From positions 7,148,501 to 7,212,500 of the forward strand of contig CANUEZ040000159.1 of the NCBI GenBank assembly GCA_948099385.1: a stretch of DNA of 64,000 nucleotides, in the 5' to 3' direction. The notes beneath the pieces were generated by a model. The model made no database searches. It saw nothing but the letters and a program-made list of their open reading frames with translations, and was not told the DNA's origin. Shown piece after piece: positions 26,501 through 39,989 of the stretch (positions within the stretch are counted from its first letter, which is position 1; every line of letters begins with the position of its first letter). This DNA is from Fasciola hepatica (Eukaryota > Platyhelminthes > Trematoda > Plagiorchiida > Fasciolidae). Position numbers and translations under genes: made by a program.

Positions 26501-29500
26501 ACTCAATTGCAAACAGTAACCAAGCTGTGTAGGTTGTTCATAACGGAATGCCTTCGTTGTACTTAGGCCCCTACAGAGAAGTCATCCATCATAGGAGTGG
26601 ATCGCTGTGTGGGAAGCGGGTTGTTACCGTTCAAACCCGGTGACGGAAGGGTGCTATATCATGTAGTGTAGATGTTCAACAAACCGTTGAGAGCCAGCCC
26701 GGATAGCCTTGTGGTTAAGGTGTTCGATTCACAATCGTTCACCCCGGGTTCGAGTCCCCGTGTGTGCTCCATGGATGTGCACTGCTGATGATTTCCAACA
26801 AGGATGAAACAGCTGTACAGTGCTTCCATGCTTTTCAATGGTGAGTTGAGCGTTCAAGCTGCATGATGAATCATATCATATACAAATCTAATCTCCTACA
26901 ACTCAATTGCAAACAGTAACCAAGCTGTGTAGGTTGTTCATAACGGAATGCCTTCGTTGTACTTAGGCCCCTACAGAGAAGTCATCCATCATAGGAGTGG
27001 ATCGCTGTGTGGGAAGCGGGTTGTTACCGTTCAAACCCGGTGACGGAAGGGTGCTATATCATGTAGTGTAGATGTTCAACAAACCGTTGAGAGCCAGCCC
27101 GGATAGCCTTGTGGTTAAGGTGTTCGATTCACAATCGTTCACCCCGGGTTCGAGTCCCCGTGGGTGCTCCATGGATGTGCACTGCTGATGATTCCCAACA
27201 AGGATGAAACAGCTGTACAGTGCTTCCATGCTTTGCAGTGGTGATTTGAGCGTTCAAGCTGCATGATGAATCATATCATATACAAATCTAATCTCCTACA
27301 ACTCAATTGCAAACAGTAACCAAGCTGTGTAGGTTGTTCATAACGGAATGCCTTCGTTGTACTTAGGCCCCTACAGAGAAGTCATCCATCATAGGAGTGG
27401 ATCGCTGTGTGGGAAGCGGGTTGTTACCGTTCAAAGCCAGTGACGGAAGGGTGCTATATCATGTAGTGTAGATGTTCAACAAACCGTTGAGAGCCAGCCC
27501 GGATAGCCTTGTGGTTAAGGTGTTCGATTCACAATCGTTCACCCCGGGTTCGAGTCCCCGTGGGTGCTCCATGGATGTGCACAGCTGATGATTCCCAACA
27601 AGGATGAAACAGCTGTACAGTGCTTCCATGCTTTTCAATGGTGAGTTGAGCGTTCAAGCTGCATGATGAATCATATCATATACAAATCTAATCTCCTACA
27701 ACTCAATTGCAAACAGTAACCAAGCTGTGTAGGTTGTTCATAACGGAATGCCTTCGTTGTACTTAGGCCCCTACAGAGAAGTCATCCATCATAGGAGTGG
27801 ATCGCTGTGTGGGAAGCGGGTTGTTACCGTTCAAAGCCAGTGACGGAAGGGTGCTATATCATGTAGTGTAGATGTTCAACAAACCGTTGAGAGCCAGCCC
27901 GGATAGCCTTGTGGTTAAGGTGTTCGATTCACAATCGTTCACCCCGGGTTCGAGTCCCCGTGGGTGCTCCATGGATGTGCACTGCTGATGATTCCCAACA
28001 AGGATGAAACAGCTGTACAGTGCTTCCATGCTTTGCAGTGGTGATTTGAGCGTTCAAGCTGCATGATGAATCATATCATATACAAATCTAATCTCCTACA
28101 ACTCAATTGCAAACAGTAACCAAGCTGTGTAGGTTGTTCATAACGGAATGCCTTCGTTGTACTTAGGCCCCTACAGAGAAGTCATCCATCATAGGAGTGG
28201 ATCGCTGTGTGGGAAGCGGGTTGTTACCGTTCAAAGCCAGTGACGGAAGGGTGCTATATCATGTAGTGTAGATGTTCAACAAACCGTTGAGAGCCAGCCC
28301 GGATAGCCTTGTGGTTAAGGTGTTTGATTCACAATCGTTCACCCCGGGTTCGAGTCCCCGTGGGTGCTCCATGGATGTGCACTGCTGATGATTCCCAACA
28401 AGGATGAAACAGCTGTACAGTGCTTCCATGCTTTGCAGTGGTGATTTGAGCGTTCAAGCTGCATGATGAATCATATCATATACAAATCTAATCTCCTACA
28501 ACTCAATTGCAAACAGTAACCAAGCTGTGTAGGTTGTTCATAACGGAATGCCTTCGTTGTACTTAGGCCCCTACAGAGAAGTCATCCATCATAGGAGTGG
28601 ATCGCTGTGTGGGAAGCGGGTTGTTACCGTTCAAAGCCAGTGACGGAAGGGTGCTATATCATGTAGTGTAGATGTTCAACAAACCGTTGAGAGCCAACCC
28701 GGATAGCCTTGTGGTTAAGGTGTTCGATTCACAATCGTTCACCCCGGGTTCGAGTCCCCGTGGGTGCTCCATGGATGTGCACAGCTGATGATTCCCAACA
28801 AGGATGAAACAGCTGTACAGTGCTTCCATGCATTTTGATGGTGAGTTGAGCGTTCAAGCTGCATGATGAATCATATCATATACAAATCTAATCTCCTACA
28901 ACTCAATTGCAAACAGTAACCAAGCTGTGTAGGTTGTTCATAACGGAATGCGTTTGTTGTACTTAGGCCCCTACAGAGAAGTCATCCATCATAGGAGTGG
29001 ATCGCTGTGTGGGAAGCGGGTTGTTACCGTTCAAAGCCAGTGACGGAAGGGTGCTATATCATGTAGTGTAGATGTTGAACAAACCGTTGAGAGCCAGCCC
29101 GGATAGCCTTGTGGTTAACGTGCTCGATTCACAATCGTTCACCCCGTGTTCGAATAACCGTGTGTGCTCCATGGATGTGCACTGCTGATGATTCCCAACA
29201 AGGATGAAACAGCTGTACAGTGCTTCCATGCTTTGCAGTGGTGATTTGAGCGTTCAAGCTGCATGATGAATCATATCATATACAAATCTAATCTCCTACA
29301 ACTCAATTGCAAACAGTAACCAAGCTGTGTAGGTTGTTCATAACGGAATGCCTTCGTTGTACTTAGGCCCCTACAGAGAAGTCATCCATCATAGGAGTGG
29401 ATCGCTGTGTGGGAAGCGGGTTGTTACCGTTCAAAGCCAGTGACGGAAGGGTGCTATATCATGTAGTGTAGATGTTCAACAAACCGTTGAGAGCCAACCC

Positions 29501-29585
29501 GGATAGCCTTGTGGTTAAGGTGTTCGATTCACAATCGTTCACCCCGGGTTCGAGTCCCCGTGGGTGCTCCATGGATGTGCACTGC

Positions 29586-31185
29586 TGATGATTCCCAACA
29601 AGGATGAAACAGCTGTACAGTGCTTCCATGCATTTTGATGGTGAGTTGAGCGTTCAAGCTGCATGATGAATCATATCATATACAAATCTAATCTCCTACA
29701 ACTCAATTGCAAACAGTAACCAAGCTGTGTAGGTTGTTCATAACGGAATGCCTTCGTTGTACTTAGGCCCCTACAGAGAAGTCATCCATCATAGGAGTGG
29801 ATCGCTGTGTGGGAAGCGGGTTGTTACCGTTCAAACCCGGTGACGGAAGGGTGCTATATCATGTAGTGTAGATGTTGAACAAACCGTTGAGAGCCAGCCC
29901 GGATAGCCTTGTGGTTAAGGTGCTCGATTCACAATCGTTCACCCCGGGTTCGAGTCCCCGTGGGTGCTCCATGGATGTGCACTGCTGATGATTCCCAACA
30001 AGGATGAAACAGCTGTACAGTGCTTCCATGCTTTTCAATGGTGAGTTGAGCGTTCAAGCTGCATGATGAATCATATCATATACAAATCTAATCTCCTACA
30101 ACTCAATTGCAAACAGTAACCAAGCTGTGTAGGTTGTTCATAACGGAATGCCTTCGTTGTACTTAGGCCCCTACAGAGAAGTCATCCATCATAGGAGTGG
30201 ATCGCTGTGTGGGAAGCGGGTTGTTACCGTTCAAAGCCAGTGACGGAAGGGTGCTATATCATGTAGTGTAGATGTTCAACAAACCGTTGAGAGCCAGCCC
30301 GGATAGCCTTGTGGTTAAGGTGTTCGATTCACAATCGTTCACCCCGGGTTCGAGTCCCCGTGGGTGCTCCATGGATGTGCACTGCTGATGATTCCCAACA
30401 AGGATGAAACAGCTGTACAGTGCTTCCATGCATTTTGATGGTGAGTTGAGCGTTCAAGCTGCATGATGAATCATATCATATACAAATCTAATCTCCTACA
30501 ACTCAATTGCAAACAGTAACCAAGCTGTGTAGGTTGTTCATAACGGAATGCCTTCGTTGTACTTAGGCCCCTACAGAGAAGTCATCCATCATAGGAGTGG
30601 ATCGCTGTGTGGGAAGCGGGTTGTTACCGTTCAAACCCGGTGACGGAAGGGTGCTATATCATGTAGTGTAGATGTTGAACAAACCGTTGAGAGCCAGCCC
30701 GGATAGCCTTGTGGTTAAGGTGCTCGATTCACAATCGTTCACCCCGGGTTCGAGTCCCCGTGGGTGCTCCATGGATGTGCACTGCTGATGATTCCCAACA
30801 AGGATGAAACAGCTGTACAGTGCTTCCATGCTTTTCAATGGTGAGTTGAGCGTTCAAGCTGCATGATGAATCATATCATATACAAATCTAATCTCCTACA
30901 ACTCAATTGCAAACAGTAAACAAGCTGTGTAGGTTGTTCATAACGGAATGCCTTCGTTGTACTTAGGCCCCTACAGAGAAGTCATCCATCATAGGAGTGG
31001 ATCGCTGTGTGGGAAGCGGGTTGTTACCGTTCAAACCCGGTGACGGAAGGGTGCTATATCATGTAGTGTAGATGTTCAACAAACCGTTGAGAGCCAGCCC
31101 GGATAGCCTTGTGGTTAAGGTGTTCGATTCACAATCGTTCACCCCGGGTTCGAGTCCCCGTGTGTGCTCCATGGATGTGCACTGC
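29586..31185 (+). repeat. Two-unit higher-order repeat, 800-bp period
   Basis: The units with boxes at 29985 and 30785 share GCATTTTGATGG, TCAAACCCGGTGACGG, TGTTGAACAAACC and AAGGTGCTCGATTC. The unit between them lacks these, giving an alternating pattern over two periods. The support is moderate because the intervening units are close to the common form. Confidence 0.6.
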
Positions 31186-31587
31186 TGATGATTTCCAACA
31201 AGGATGAAACAGCTGTACAGTGCTTCCATGCTTTTCAATGGTGAGTTGAGCGTTCAAGCTGCATGATGAATCATATCATATACAAATCTAATCTCCTACA
31301 ACTCAATTGCAAACAGTAACCAAGCTGTGTAGGTTGTTCATAACGGAATGCCTTCGTTGTACTTAGGCCCCTACAGAGAAGTCATCCATCATAGGAGTGG
31401 ATCGCTGTGTGGGAAGCGGGTTGTTACCGTTCAAAACCGGTGACGGAAGGGTGCTATATCATGTAGTGTAGATGTTCAACAAACCGTTGAGAGCCAGCCC
31501 GGATAGCCTTGTGGTTAAGGTGTTTGATTCACAATCCTTCACCCCGGGTTCGAGTCCCCGTGGGTGCTCCATGGATGTGCACTGCTG

Positions 31588-34500
31588 ATGACTCCCAACA
31601 AGGATGAAACAGCTGTACAGTGCTTCCATGCTTTTCAATGGTGAGTTGAGCGTTCAAGCTGCATGATGAATCATATCATATACAAACCTAATCTCCTACA
31701 ACTCAATTGCAAACAGTAACCAAGCTGTGTAGGTTGTTCATAACGGAATGCCTTCGTTGTACTTAGGCCCCTACAGAGAAGTCATCCATCATAGGAGTGG
31801 ATCGCTGTGTGGGAAGCGGGTTGTTACCGTTCAAAGCCAGTGACGGAAGGGTGCTATATCATGTAGTGTAGATGTTCAACAAACCGTTGAGAGCCAGCCC
31901 GGATAGCCTTGTGGTTAAGGTGTTTGATTCACAATCGTTCACCCCGGGTTCGAGTCCCCGTGGGTGCTCCATGGATGTGCACTCTGCTGATGATTCCCAA
32001 CAAGGATGAAACAGCTGTACAGTGCTTCCATGCTTTTCAATGGTGAGTTGAGCGTTCAAGCTGCATGATGAATCATATCATATACAAATCTAATCTCCTA
32101 CAACTCAATTGCAAACAGTAACCAAGCTGTGTAGGTTGTTCATAACGGAATGCCTTCGTTGTACTTAGGCCCCTACAGAGAAGTCATTCATCATAGGAGT
32201 GGATCGCTGTGTGGGAAGCGGGTTGTTACCGTTCAAAGCCAGTGACGGAAGGGTGCTATATCATGTAGTGTAGATGTTCAACAAACCGTTGAGAGCCAAC
32301 CCGGATAGCCTTGTGGTTAAGGTGTTCGATTCACAATCGTTCACCCCGGGTTCGAGTCCCCGTGTGTGCTCCATGGATGTGCACTGCTGATGATTCCCAA
32401 CAAGGATGAAACAGCTGTACAGTGCTTCCATGCTTTTCAATGGTGAGTTGAGCGTTCAAGCTGCATGATGAATCATATCATATACAAATCTAATCTCCTA
32501 CAACTCAATTGCAAACAGTAACCAAGCTGTGTAGGTTGTTCATAACGGAATGCCTTCGTTGTACTTAGGCCCCTACAGAGAAGTCATCCATCATAGGAGT
32601 GGATCGCTGTGTGGGAAGCGGGTTGTTACCGTTCAAAGCCAGTGACGGAAGGGTGCTATATCATGTAGTGTAGATGTTCAACAAACCGTTGAGAGCCAGC
32701 CCGGATAGCCTTGTGGTTAAGGTGTTCGATTCACAATCGTTCACCCCGGGTTCGAGTCCCCGTGGGTGCTCCATGGATGTGCACTGCTGATGATTCCCAA
32801 CAAGGATGAAACAGCTGTACAGTGCTTCCATGCTTTTCAATGGTGAGTTGAGCGTTCAAGCTGCATGATGAATCATATCATATACAAATCTAATCTCCTA
32901 CAACTCAATTGCAAACAGTAACCAAGCTGTGTAGGTTGTTCATAACGGAATGCCTTCGTTGTACTTAGGCCATTAAGCAGAATTGGCCCATCATAGGAGT
33001 GGATCGCTGTGTGGGAAGCGGGTTGTTACCGTTCAAAGCCAGTGACGGAAGGGTGCTATATCATGTAGTGTAGATGTTCAACAAACCGTTGAGAGCCAGC
33101 CCGGATAGCCTTGTGGTTAACGTGCTCGATTCACAATCGTTCACCCCGTGTTCGAATAACCGTGTGTGCTCCATGGATGTGCACTGCTGATGATTCCCAA
33201 CAAGGATGAAACAGCTGTACAGTGCTTCCATGCTTTTCAATGGTGAGTTGAGCGTTCAAGCTGCATGATGAATCATATCATATACAAATCTAATCTCCTA
33301 CAACTCAATTGCAAACAGTAACCAAGCTGTGTAGGTTGTTCATAACGGAATGCCTTCGTTGTACTTAGGCCCCTACAGAGAAGTCATCCATCATAGGAGT
33401 GGATCGCTGTGTGGGAAGCGGGTTGTTACCGTTCAAAGCCAGTGACGGAAGGGTGCTATATCATGTAGTGTAGATGTTGAACAAACCGTTGAGAGCCAGC
33501 CCGGATAGCCTTGTGGTTAAGGTGTTCGATTCACAATCGTTCACCCCGGGTTCGAGTCCCCGTGGGTGCTCCATGGATGTGCACTGCTGATGATTCCCAA
33601 CAAGGATGAAACAGCTGTACAGTGCTTCCATGCTTTTCAATGGTGAGTTGAGCGTTCAAGCTGCATGATGAATCATATCATATACAAATCTAATCTCCTA
33701 CAACTCAATTGCAAACAGTAACCAAGCTGTGTAGGTTGTTCATAACGGAATGCCTTCGTTGTATTTAGGCCATTAAGCAGAATTGGCCCATCATAGGAGT
33801 GGATCGCTGTGTGGGAAGCGGGTTGTTACCGTTCAAAGCCAGTGACGGAAGGGTGCTATATCATGTAGTGTAGATGTTCAACAAACCGTTGAGAGCCAGC
33901 CCGGATAGCCTTGTGGTTAACGTGCTCGATTCACAATCGTTCACCCCGTGTTCGAATAACCGTGTGTGCTCCATGGATGTGCACTGCTGATGATTCCCAA
34001 CAAGGATGAAACAGCTGTACAGTGCTTCCATGCTTTTCAATGGTGAGTTGAGCGTTCAAGCTGCATGATGAATCATATCATATACAAATCTAATCTCCTA
34101 CAACTCAATTGCAAACAGTAACCAAGCTGTGTAGGTTGTTCATAACGGAATGCCTTCGTTGTACTTAGGCCCCTACAGAGAAGTCATCCATCATAGGAGT
34201 GGATCGCTGTGTGGGAAGCGGGTTGTTACCGTTCAAACCCGGTGACGGAAGGGTGCTATATCATGTAGTGTAGATGTTCAACAAACCGTTGAGAGCCAGC
34301 CCGGATAGCCTTGTGGTTAAGGTGTTTGATTCACAATCGTTCACCCCGGGTTCGAGTCCCCGTGGGTGCTCCATGGATGTGCACTCTGCTGATGATTCCC
34401 AACAAGGATGAAACAGCTGTACAGTGCTTCCATGCTTTGCAGTGGTGATTTGAGCGTTCAAGCTGCATGATGAATCATATCATATACAAATCTAATCTCC

Positions 34501-35589
34501 TACAACTCAATTGCAAACAGTAACCAAGCTGTGTAGGTTGTTCATAACGGAATGCCTTCGTTGTACTTAGGCCCCTACAGAGAAGTCATCCATCATAGGA
34601 GTGGATCGCTGTGTGGGAAGCGGGTTGTTACCGTTCAAAGCCAGTGACGGAAGGGTGCTATATCATGTAGTGTAGATGTTCAACAAACCGTTGAGAGCCA
34701 ACCCGGATAGCCTTGTGGTTAAGGTGTTCGATTCACAATCGTTCACCCCGGGTTCGAGTCCCCGTGTGTGCTCCATGGATGTGCACTGCTGATGATTCCC
34801 AACAAGGATGAAACAGCTGTACAGTGCTTCCATGCTTTTCAATGGTGAGTTGAGCGTTCAAGCTGCATGATGAATCATATCATATACAAATCTAATCTCC
34901 TACAACTCAATTGCAAACAGTAACCAAGCTGTGTAGGTTGTTCATAACGGAATGCCTTCGTTGTACTTAGGCCCCTACAGAGAAGTCATCCATCATAGGA
35001 GTGGATCGCTGTGTGGGAAGCGGGTTGTTACCGTTCAAAGCCAGTGACGGAAGGGTGCTATATCATGTAGTGTAGATGTTCAACAAACCGTTGAGAGCCA
35101 GCCCGGATAGCCTTGTGGTTAAGGTGTTCGATTCACAATCGTTCACCCCGGGTTCGAGTCCCCGTGGGTGCTCCATGGATGTGCACTGCTGATGATTCCC
35201 AACAAGGATGAAACAGCTGTACAGTGCTTCCATGCTTTTCAATGGTGAGTTGAGCGTTCAAGCTGCATGATGAATCATATCATATACAAATCTAATCTCC
35301 TACAACTCAATTGCAAACAGTAACCAAGCTGTGTAGGTTGTTCATAACGGAATGCCTTCGTTGTATTTAGGCCATTAAGCAGAATTGGCCCATCATAGGA
35401 GTGGATCGCTGTGTGGGAAGCGGGTTGTTACCGTTCAAAGCCAGTGACGGAAGGGTGCTATATCATGTAGTGTAGATGTTCAACAAACCGTTGAGAGCCA
35501 GCCCGGATAGCCTTGTGGTTAACGTGCTCGATTCACAATCGTTCACCCCGTGTTCGAATAACCGTGTGTGCTCCATGGATGTGCACTGC
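31588..35589 (+). repeat. Large segmental duplication inside the array, ~2.4-kb offset
   Basis: Four consecutive units (boxes 31987, 32387, 32787, 33187) match four others (34389, 34789, 35189, 35589) in order. The pairs share the GCACTCTG insertion with TGTTTGATTC, then AACCCGGATAGC with GTGTGTGCTCC, then the common form, then the TTTAGGCCATTAAGC-type block with TTAACGTGCTCG and GTTCGAATAACC. The offset is 2,402 bp, or six units. Confidence 0.65.
31972..32034 (+). ncRNA. Hammerhead copy with 2-nt insertion in stem I
   Basis: Here the strand before the box reads GCACTCTG instead of GCACTG, adding two bases to the 5' strand of stem I next to the catalytic core (box C at 31987). The same insertion occurs in the unit with box C at 34389, about 2.4 kb away. 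Stem I can still form with a bulge, but core geometry may suffer. The insertion accounts for the 402-bp length of these two units. Confidence 0.75.
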
Positions 35590-37589
35590 TGATGATTCCC
35601 AACAAGGATGAAACAGCTGTACAGTGCTTCCATGCTTTTCAATGGTGAGTTGAGCGTTCAAGCTGCATGATGAATCATATCATATACAAATCTAATCTCC
35701 TACAACTCAATTGCAAACAGTAACCAAGCTGTGTAGGTTGTTCATAACGGAATGCCTTCGTTGTACTTAGGCCCCTACAGAGAAGTCATCCATCATAGGA
35801 GTGGATCGCTGTGTGGGAAGCGGGTTGTTACCGTTCAAACCCGGTGACGGAAGGGTGCTATATCATGTAGTGTAGATGTTCAACAAACCGTTGAGAGCCA
35901 GCCCGGATAGCCTTGTGGTTAAGGTGTTCGATTCACAATCGTTCACCCCGGGTTCGAGTCCCCGTGTGTGCTCCATGGATGTGCACTGCTGATGATTTCC
36001 AACAAGGATGAAACAGCTGTACAGTGCTTCCATGCTTTTCAATGGTGAGTTGAGCGTTCAAGCTGCATGATGAATCATATCATATACAAATCTAATCTCC
36101 TACAACTCAATTGCAAACAGTAACCAAGCTGTGTAGGTTGTTCATAACGGAATGCCTTCGTTGTACTTAGGCCCCTACAGAGAAGTCATCCATCATAGGA
36201 GTGGATCGCTGTGTGGGAAGCGGATTGTTACCGTTCAAAGCCAGTGACGGAAGGGTGCTATATCATGTAGTGTAGATGTTCAACAAACCGTTGAGAGCCA
36301 GCCCGGATAGCCTTGTGGTTAAGGTGTTTGATTCACAATCGTTCACCCCGGGTTCGATTCCCCGTGGGTGCTCCATGGATGTGCACTGCTGATGATTCCC
36401 AACAAGGATGAAACAGCTGTACAGTGCTTCCATGCTTTGCAGTGGTGATTTGAGCGTTCAAGCTGCATGATGAATCATATCATATACAAATCTAATCTCC
36501 TACAACTCAATTGCAAACAGTAACCAAGCTGTGTAGGTTGTTCATAACGGAATGCCTTCGTTGTACTTAGGCCCCTACAGAGAAGTCATCCATCATAGGA
36601 GTGGATCGCTGTGTGGGAAGCGGGTTGTTACCGTTCAAAGCCAGTGACGGAAGGGTGCTATATCATGTAGTGTAGATGTTGAACAAACCGTTGAGAGCCA
36701 GCCCGGATAGCCTTGTGGTTAAGGTGTTCGATTCACAATCGTTCACCCAGGGTTCGAGTCCCCGTGTGTGCTCCATGGATGTGCACTGCTGATGATTCCC
36801 AACAAGGATGAAACAGCTGTACAGTGCTTCCATGCTTTTCAATGGTGAGTTGAGCGTTCAAGCTGCATGATGAATCATATCATATACAAATCTAATCTCC
36901 TACAACTCAATTGCAAACAGTAACCAAGCTGTGTAGGTTGTTCATAACGGAATGCCTTCGTTGTACTTAGGCCCCTACAGAGAAGTCATCCATCATAGGA
37001 GTGGATCGCTGTGTGGGAAGCGGGTTGTTACCGTTCAAAGCCAGTGACGGAAGGGTGCTATATCATGTAGTGTAGATGTTGAACAAACCGTTGAGAGCCA
37101 GCCCGGATAGCCTTGTGGTTAAGGTGTTCGATTCACAATCGTTCACCCCGGGTTCGAGTCCCCGTGTGTGCTCCATGGATGTGCACCGCTGATGATTCCC
37201 AACAAGGATGAAACAGCTGTACAGTGCTTCCATGCTTTTCAATGGTGAGTTGAGCGTTCAAGCTGCATGATGAATCATATCATATACAAATCTAATCTCC
37301 TACAACTCAATTGCAAACAGTAACCAAGCTGTGTAGGTTGTTCATAACGGAATGCCTTCGTTGTACTTAGGCCCCTACAGAGAAGTCATCCATCATAGGA
37401 GTGGATCGCTGTGTGGGAAGCGGGTTGTTACCGTTCAAAGCCAGTGACGGAAGGGTGCTATATCATGTAGTGTAGATGTTCAACAAACCGTTGAGAGCCA
37501 GCCCGGATAGCCTTGTGGTTAAGGTGTTCGATTCACAATCGTTCACCCCGGGTTCGAGTCCCCGTGTGTGCTCCATGGATGTGCACCGC

Positions 37590-39989
37590 TGATGATTCCC
37601 AACAAGGATGAAACAGCTGTACAGTGCTTCCATGCTTTTCAATGGTGAGTTGAGCGTTCAAGCTGCATGATGAATCATATCATATACAAATCTAATCTCC
37701 TACAACTCAAATGCAAACAGTAACCAAGCTGTGTAGGTTGTTCATAACGGAATGCCTTCGTTGTACTTAGGCCCCTACAGAGAAGTCATCCATCATTGGA
37801 GTGGATCGCTGTGTGGGAAGCGGAATGTTACCGTTCAAAGCCAGTGACGGAAGGGTGCTATATCATGTAGTGTAGATGTTCAACAAACCGTTGAGAGCCA
37901 GCCCGGATAGCCTTGTGGTTAAGGTGTTCGATTCACAATCGTTCACCCCGGGTTCGAGTCCCCGTGGGTGCTCCATGGATGTGCACTGCTGATGATTCCC
38001 AACAAGGATGAATCAGCTGTACAGTGCTTCCATGCTTTTCAATGGTGAGTTGAGCGTTCAAGCTGCATGATGAATCATATCATATACAAATCTAATCTCC
38101 TACAACTCAATTGCAAACAGTAACCAAGCTGTGTAGGTTGTTCATAACGGAATGCCTTCGTTGTACTTAGGCCCCTACAGAGAAGTCATCCATCATAGGA
38201 GTGGATCGCTGTGTGGGAAGCGGGTTGTTAACGTTCAAACCCGGTGACGGAAGGGTGCTATATCATGTAGTGTAGATGTTGAACAAACCGTTGAGAGCCA
38301 GCCCGGATAGCCTTGTGGTTAAGGTGTTCGATTCACAATCGTTCACCCCGGGTTCGAGTCCTCGTGGGGGCTCCATGGATGTGCACCGCTGATGATTCCC
38401 AACAAGGATGAAACAGCTGTACAGTGCTTCCATGCTTTTCAATGGTGAGTTGAGCGTTCAAGCTGCATGATGAATCATATCATATACAAATCTAATCTCC
38501 TACAACTCAATTGCAAACAGTAACCAAGCTGTGTAGGTTGTTCATAACGGAATGCCTTCGTTGTACTTAGGCCCCTACAGAGAAGTCATCCATCATAGGA
38601 GTGGATCGCTGTGTGGGAAGCGGGTTGTTACCGTTCAAACCCGGTGACGGAAGGGTGCTATATCATGTAGTGTAGATGTTCAACAAACCGTTGAGAGCCA
38701 GCCCGGATAGCCTTGTGGTTAACGTGCTCGATTCACAATCGTTCACCCAGGGTTCGAGTCTCCGTGGGTGCTCCATGGATGTGCACTGCTGATGATTCCC
38801 AACAAGGATGAAACAGCTGTACAGTGCTTCCATGCTTTTCAATGGTGAGTTGAGCGTTCAAGCTGCATGATGAATCATATCATATACAAATCTAATCTCC
38901 TACAACTCAAATGCAAACAGTAACCAATCTGTGTAGGTTGTTCATAACGGAATGCCTTCGTTGTACTTAGGCCCCTACAGAGGAGTCATCCATCATTGGA
39001 GTGGATCGCTGTGTGGGAAGCGGAATGTTACCGTTCAAAGCCAGTGACGGAAGGGTGCTATATCATGTAGTGTAGATGTTCAACAAACCGTTGAGAGCCA
39101 GCCCGGATAGCCTTGTGGTTAAGGTGTTCGATTCACAATCGTTCACCCCGGGTTCGAGTCCCCGTGGGTGCTCCATGGATGTGCACCGCTGATGATTCCC
39201 AACAAGGATGAATCAGCTGTACAGTGCTTCCATGCATTTTGATGGTGAGTTGAGCGTTCAAGCTGCATGATGAATCATATCATATACAAATCTAATCTCC
39301 TACAACTCAATTGCAAACAGTAACCAAGCTGTGTAGGTTGTTCATAACGGAATGCCTTCGTTGTACTTAGGCCCCTACAGAGAAGTCATCCATCATAGGA
39401 GTGGATCGCTGTGTGGGAAGCGGGTTGTTACCGTTCAAAGCCAGTGACGGAAGGGTGCTATATCATGTAGTGTAGATGTTCAACAAACCGTTGAGAGCCA
39501 GCCCGGATAGCCTTGTGGTTAAGGTGTTTGATTCACAATCGTTCACCCAGGGTTCGAGTCTCCGTGGGTGCTCCATGGATGTGCACTGCTGATGATTCCC
39601 AACAAGGATGAAACAGCTGTACAGTGCTTCCATGCTTTTCAATGGTGAGTTGAGCGTTCAAGCTGCATGATGAATCATATCATATACAAATCTAATCTCC
39701 TACAACTCAATTGCAAACAGTAACCAAGCTGTGTAGGTTGTTCATAACGGAATGCCTTCGTTGTACTTAGGCCCCTACAGAGAAGTCATCCATCATAGGA
39801 GTGGATCGCTGTGTGGGAAGCGGGTTGTTACCGTTCAAAGCCAGTGACGGAAGGGTGCTATATCATGTAGTGTAGATGTTCAACAAACCGTTGAGAGCCA
39901 GCCCGGATAGCCTTGTGGTTAAGGTGTTCGATTCACAATCGTTCACCCCGGGTTCGAGTCCCCGTGTGTGCTCCATGGATGTGCACTGC
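37590..39989 (+). repeat. Diverged three-unit higher-order repeat, 1.2-kb period
   Basis: The units with boxes at 37989 and 39189 share AACTCAAATGCAAAC, CATCATTGGAGTGG, GCGGAATGTTACC and the GAATC ribozyme change. The units between and after them are less alike, so only part of the duplicated block is still recognisable. Confidence 0.6.
37974..38034 (+). ncRNA. Hammerhead copy with altered GAAA box (GAAT)
   Basis: The CTGATGA box is intact at 37989, but the downstream box reads GAATC (38010-38014) instead of GAAAC. That replaces A15.1, which closes stem III against U16.1, so cleavage should be impaired. The same change recurs 1,200 bp later (39210-39214), and both units also share TGGAGTGG and GGAATGTTA differences, so they are copies of one variant. 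All other units inspected keep GAAA. Confidence 0.8.

Noticed and set aside
31859..32059. Minus-strand 66-codon frame, repeated at 34261-34461
   Set aside because: It exists only because of the 2-nt CT insertion in these two units and reads antisense through the ribozyme. It is not conserved in other units.
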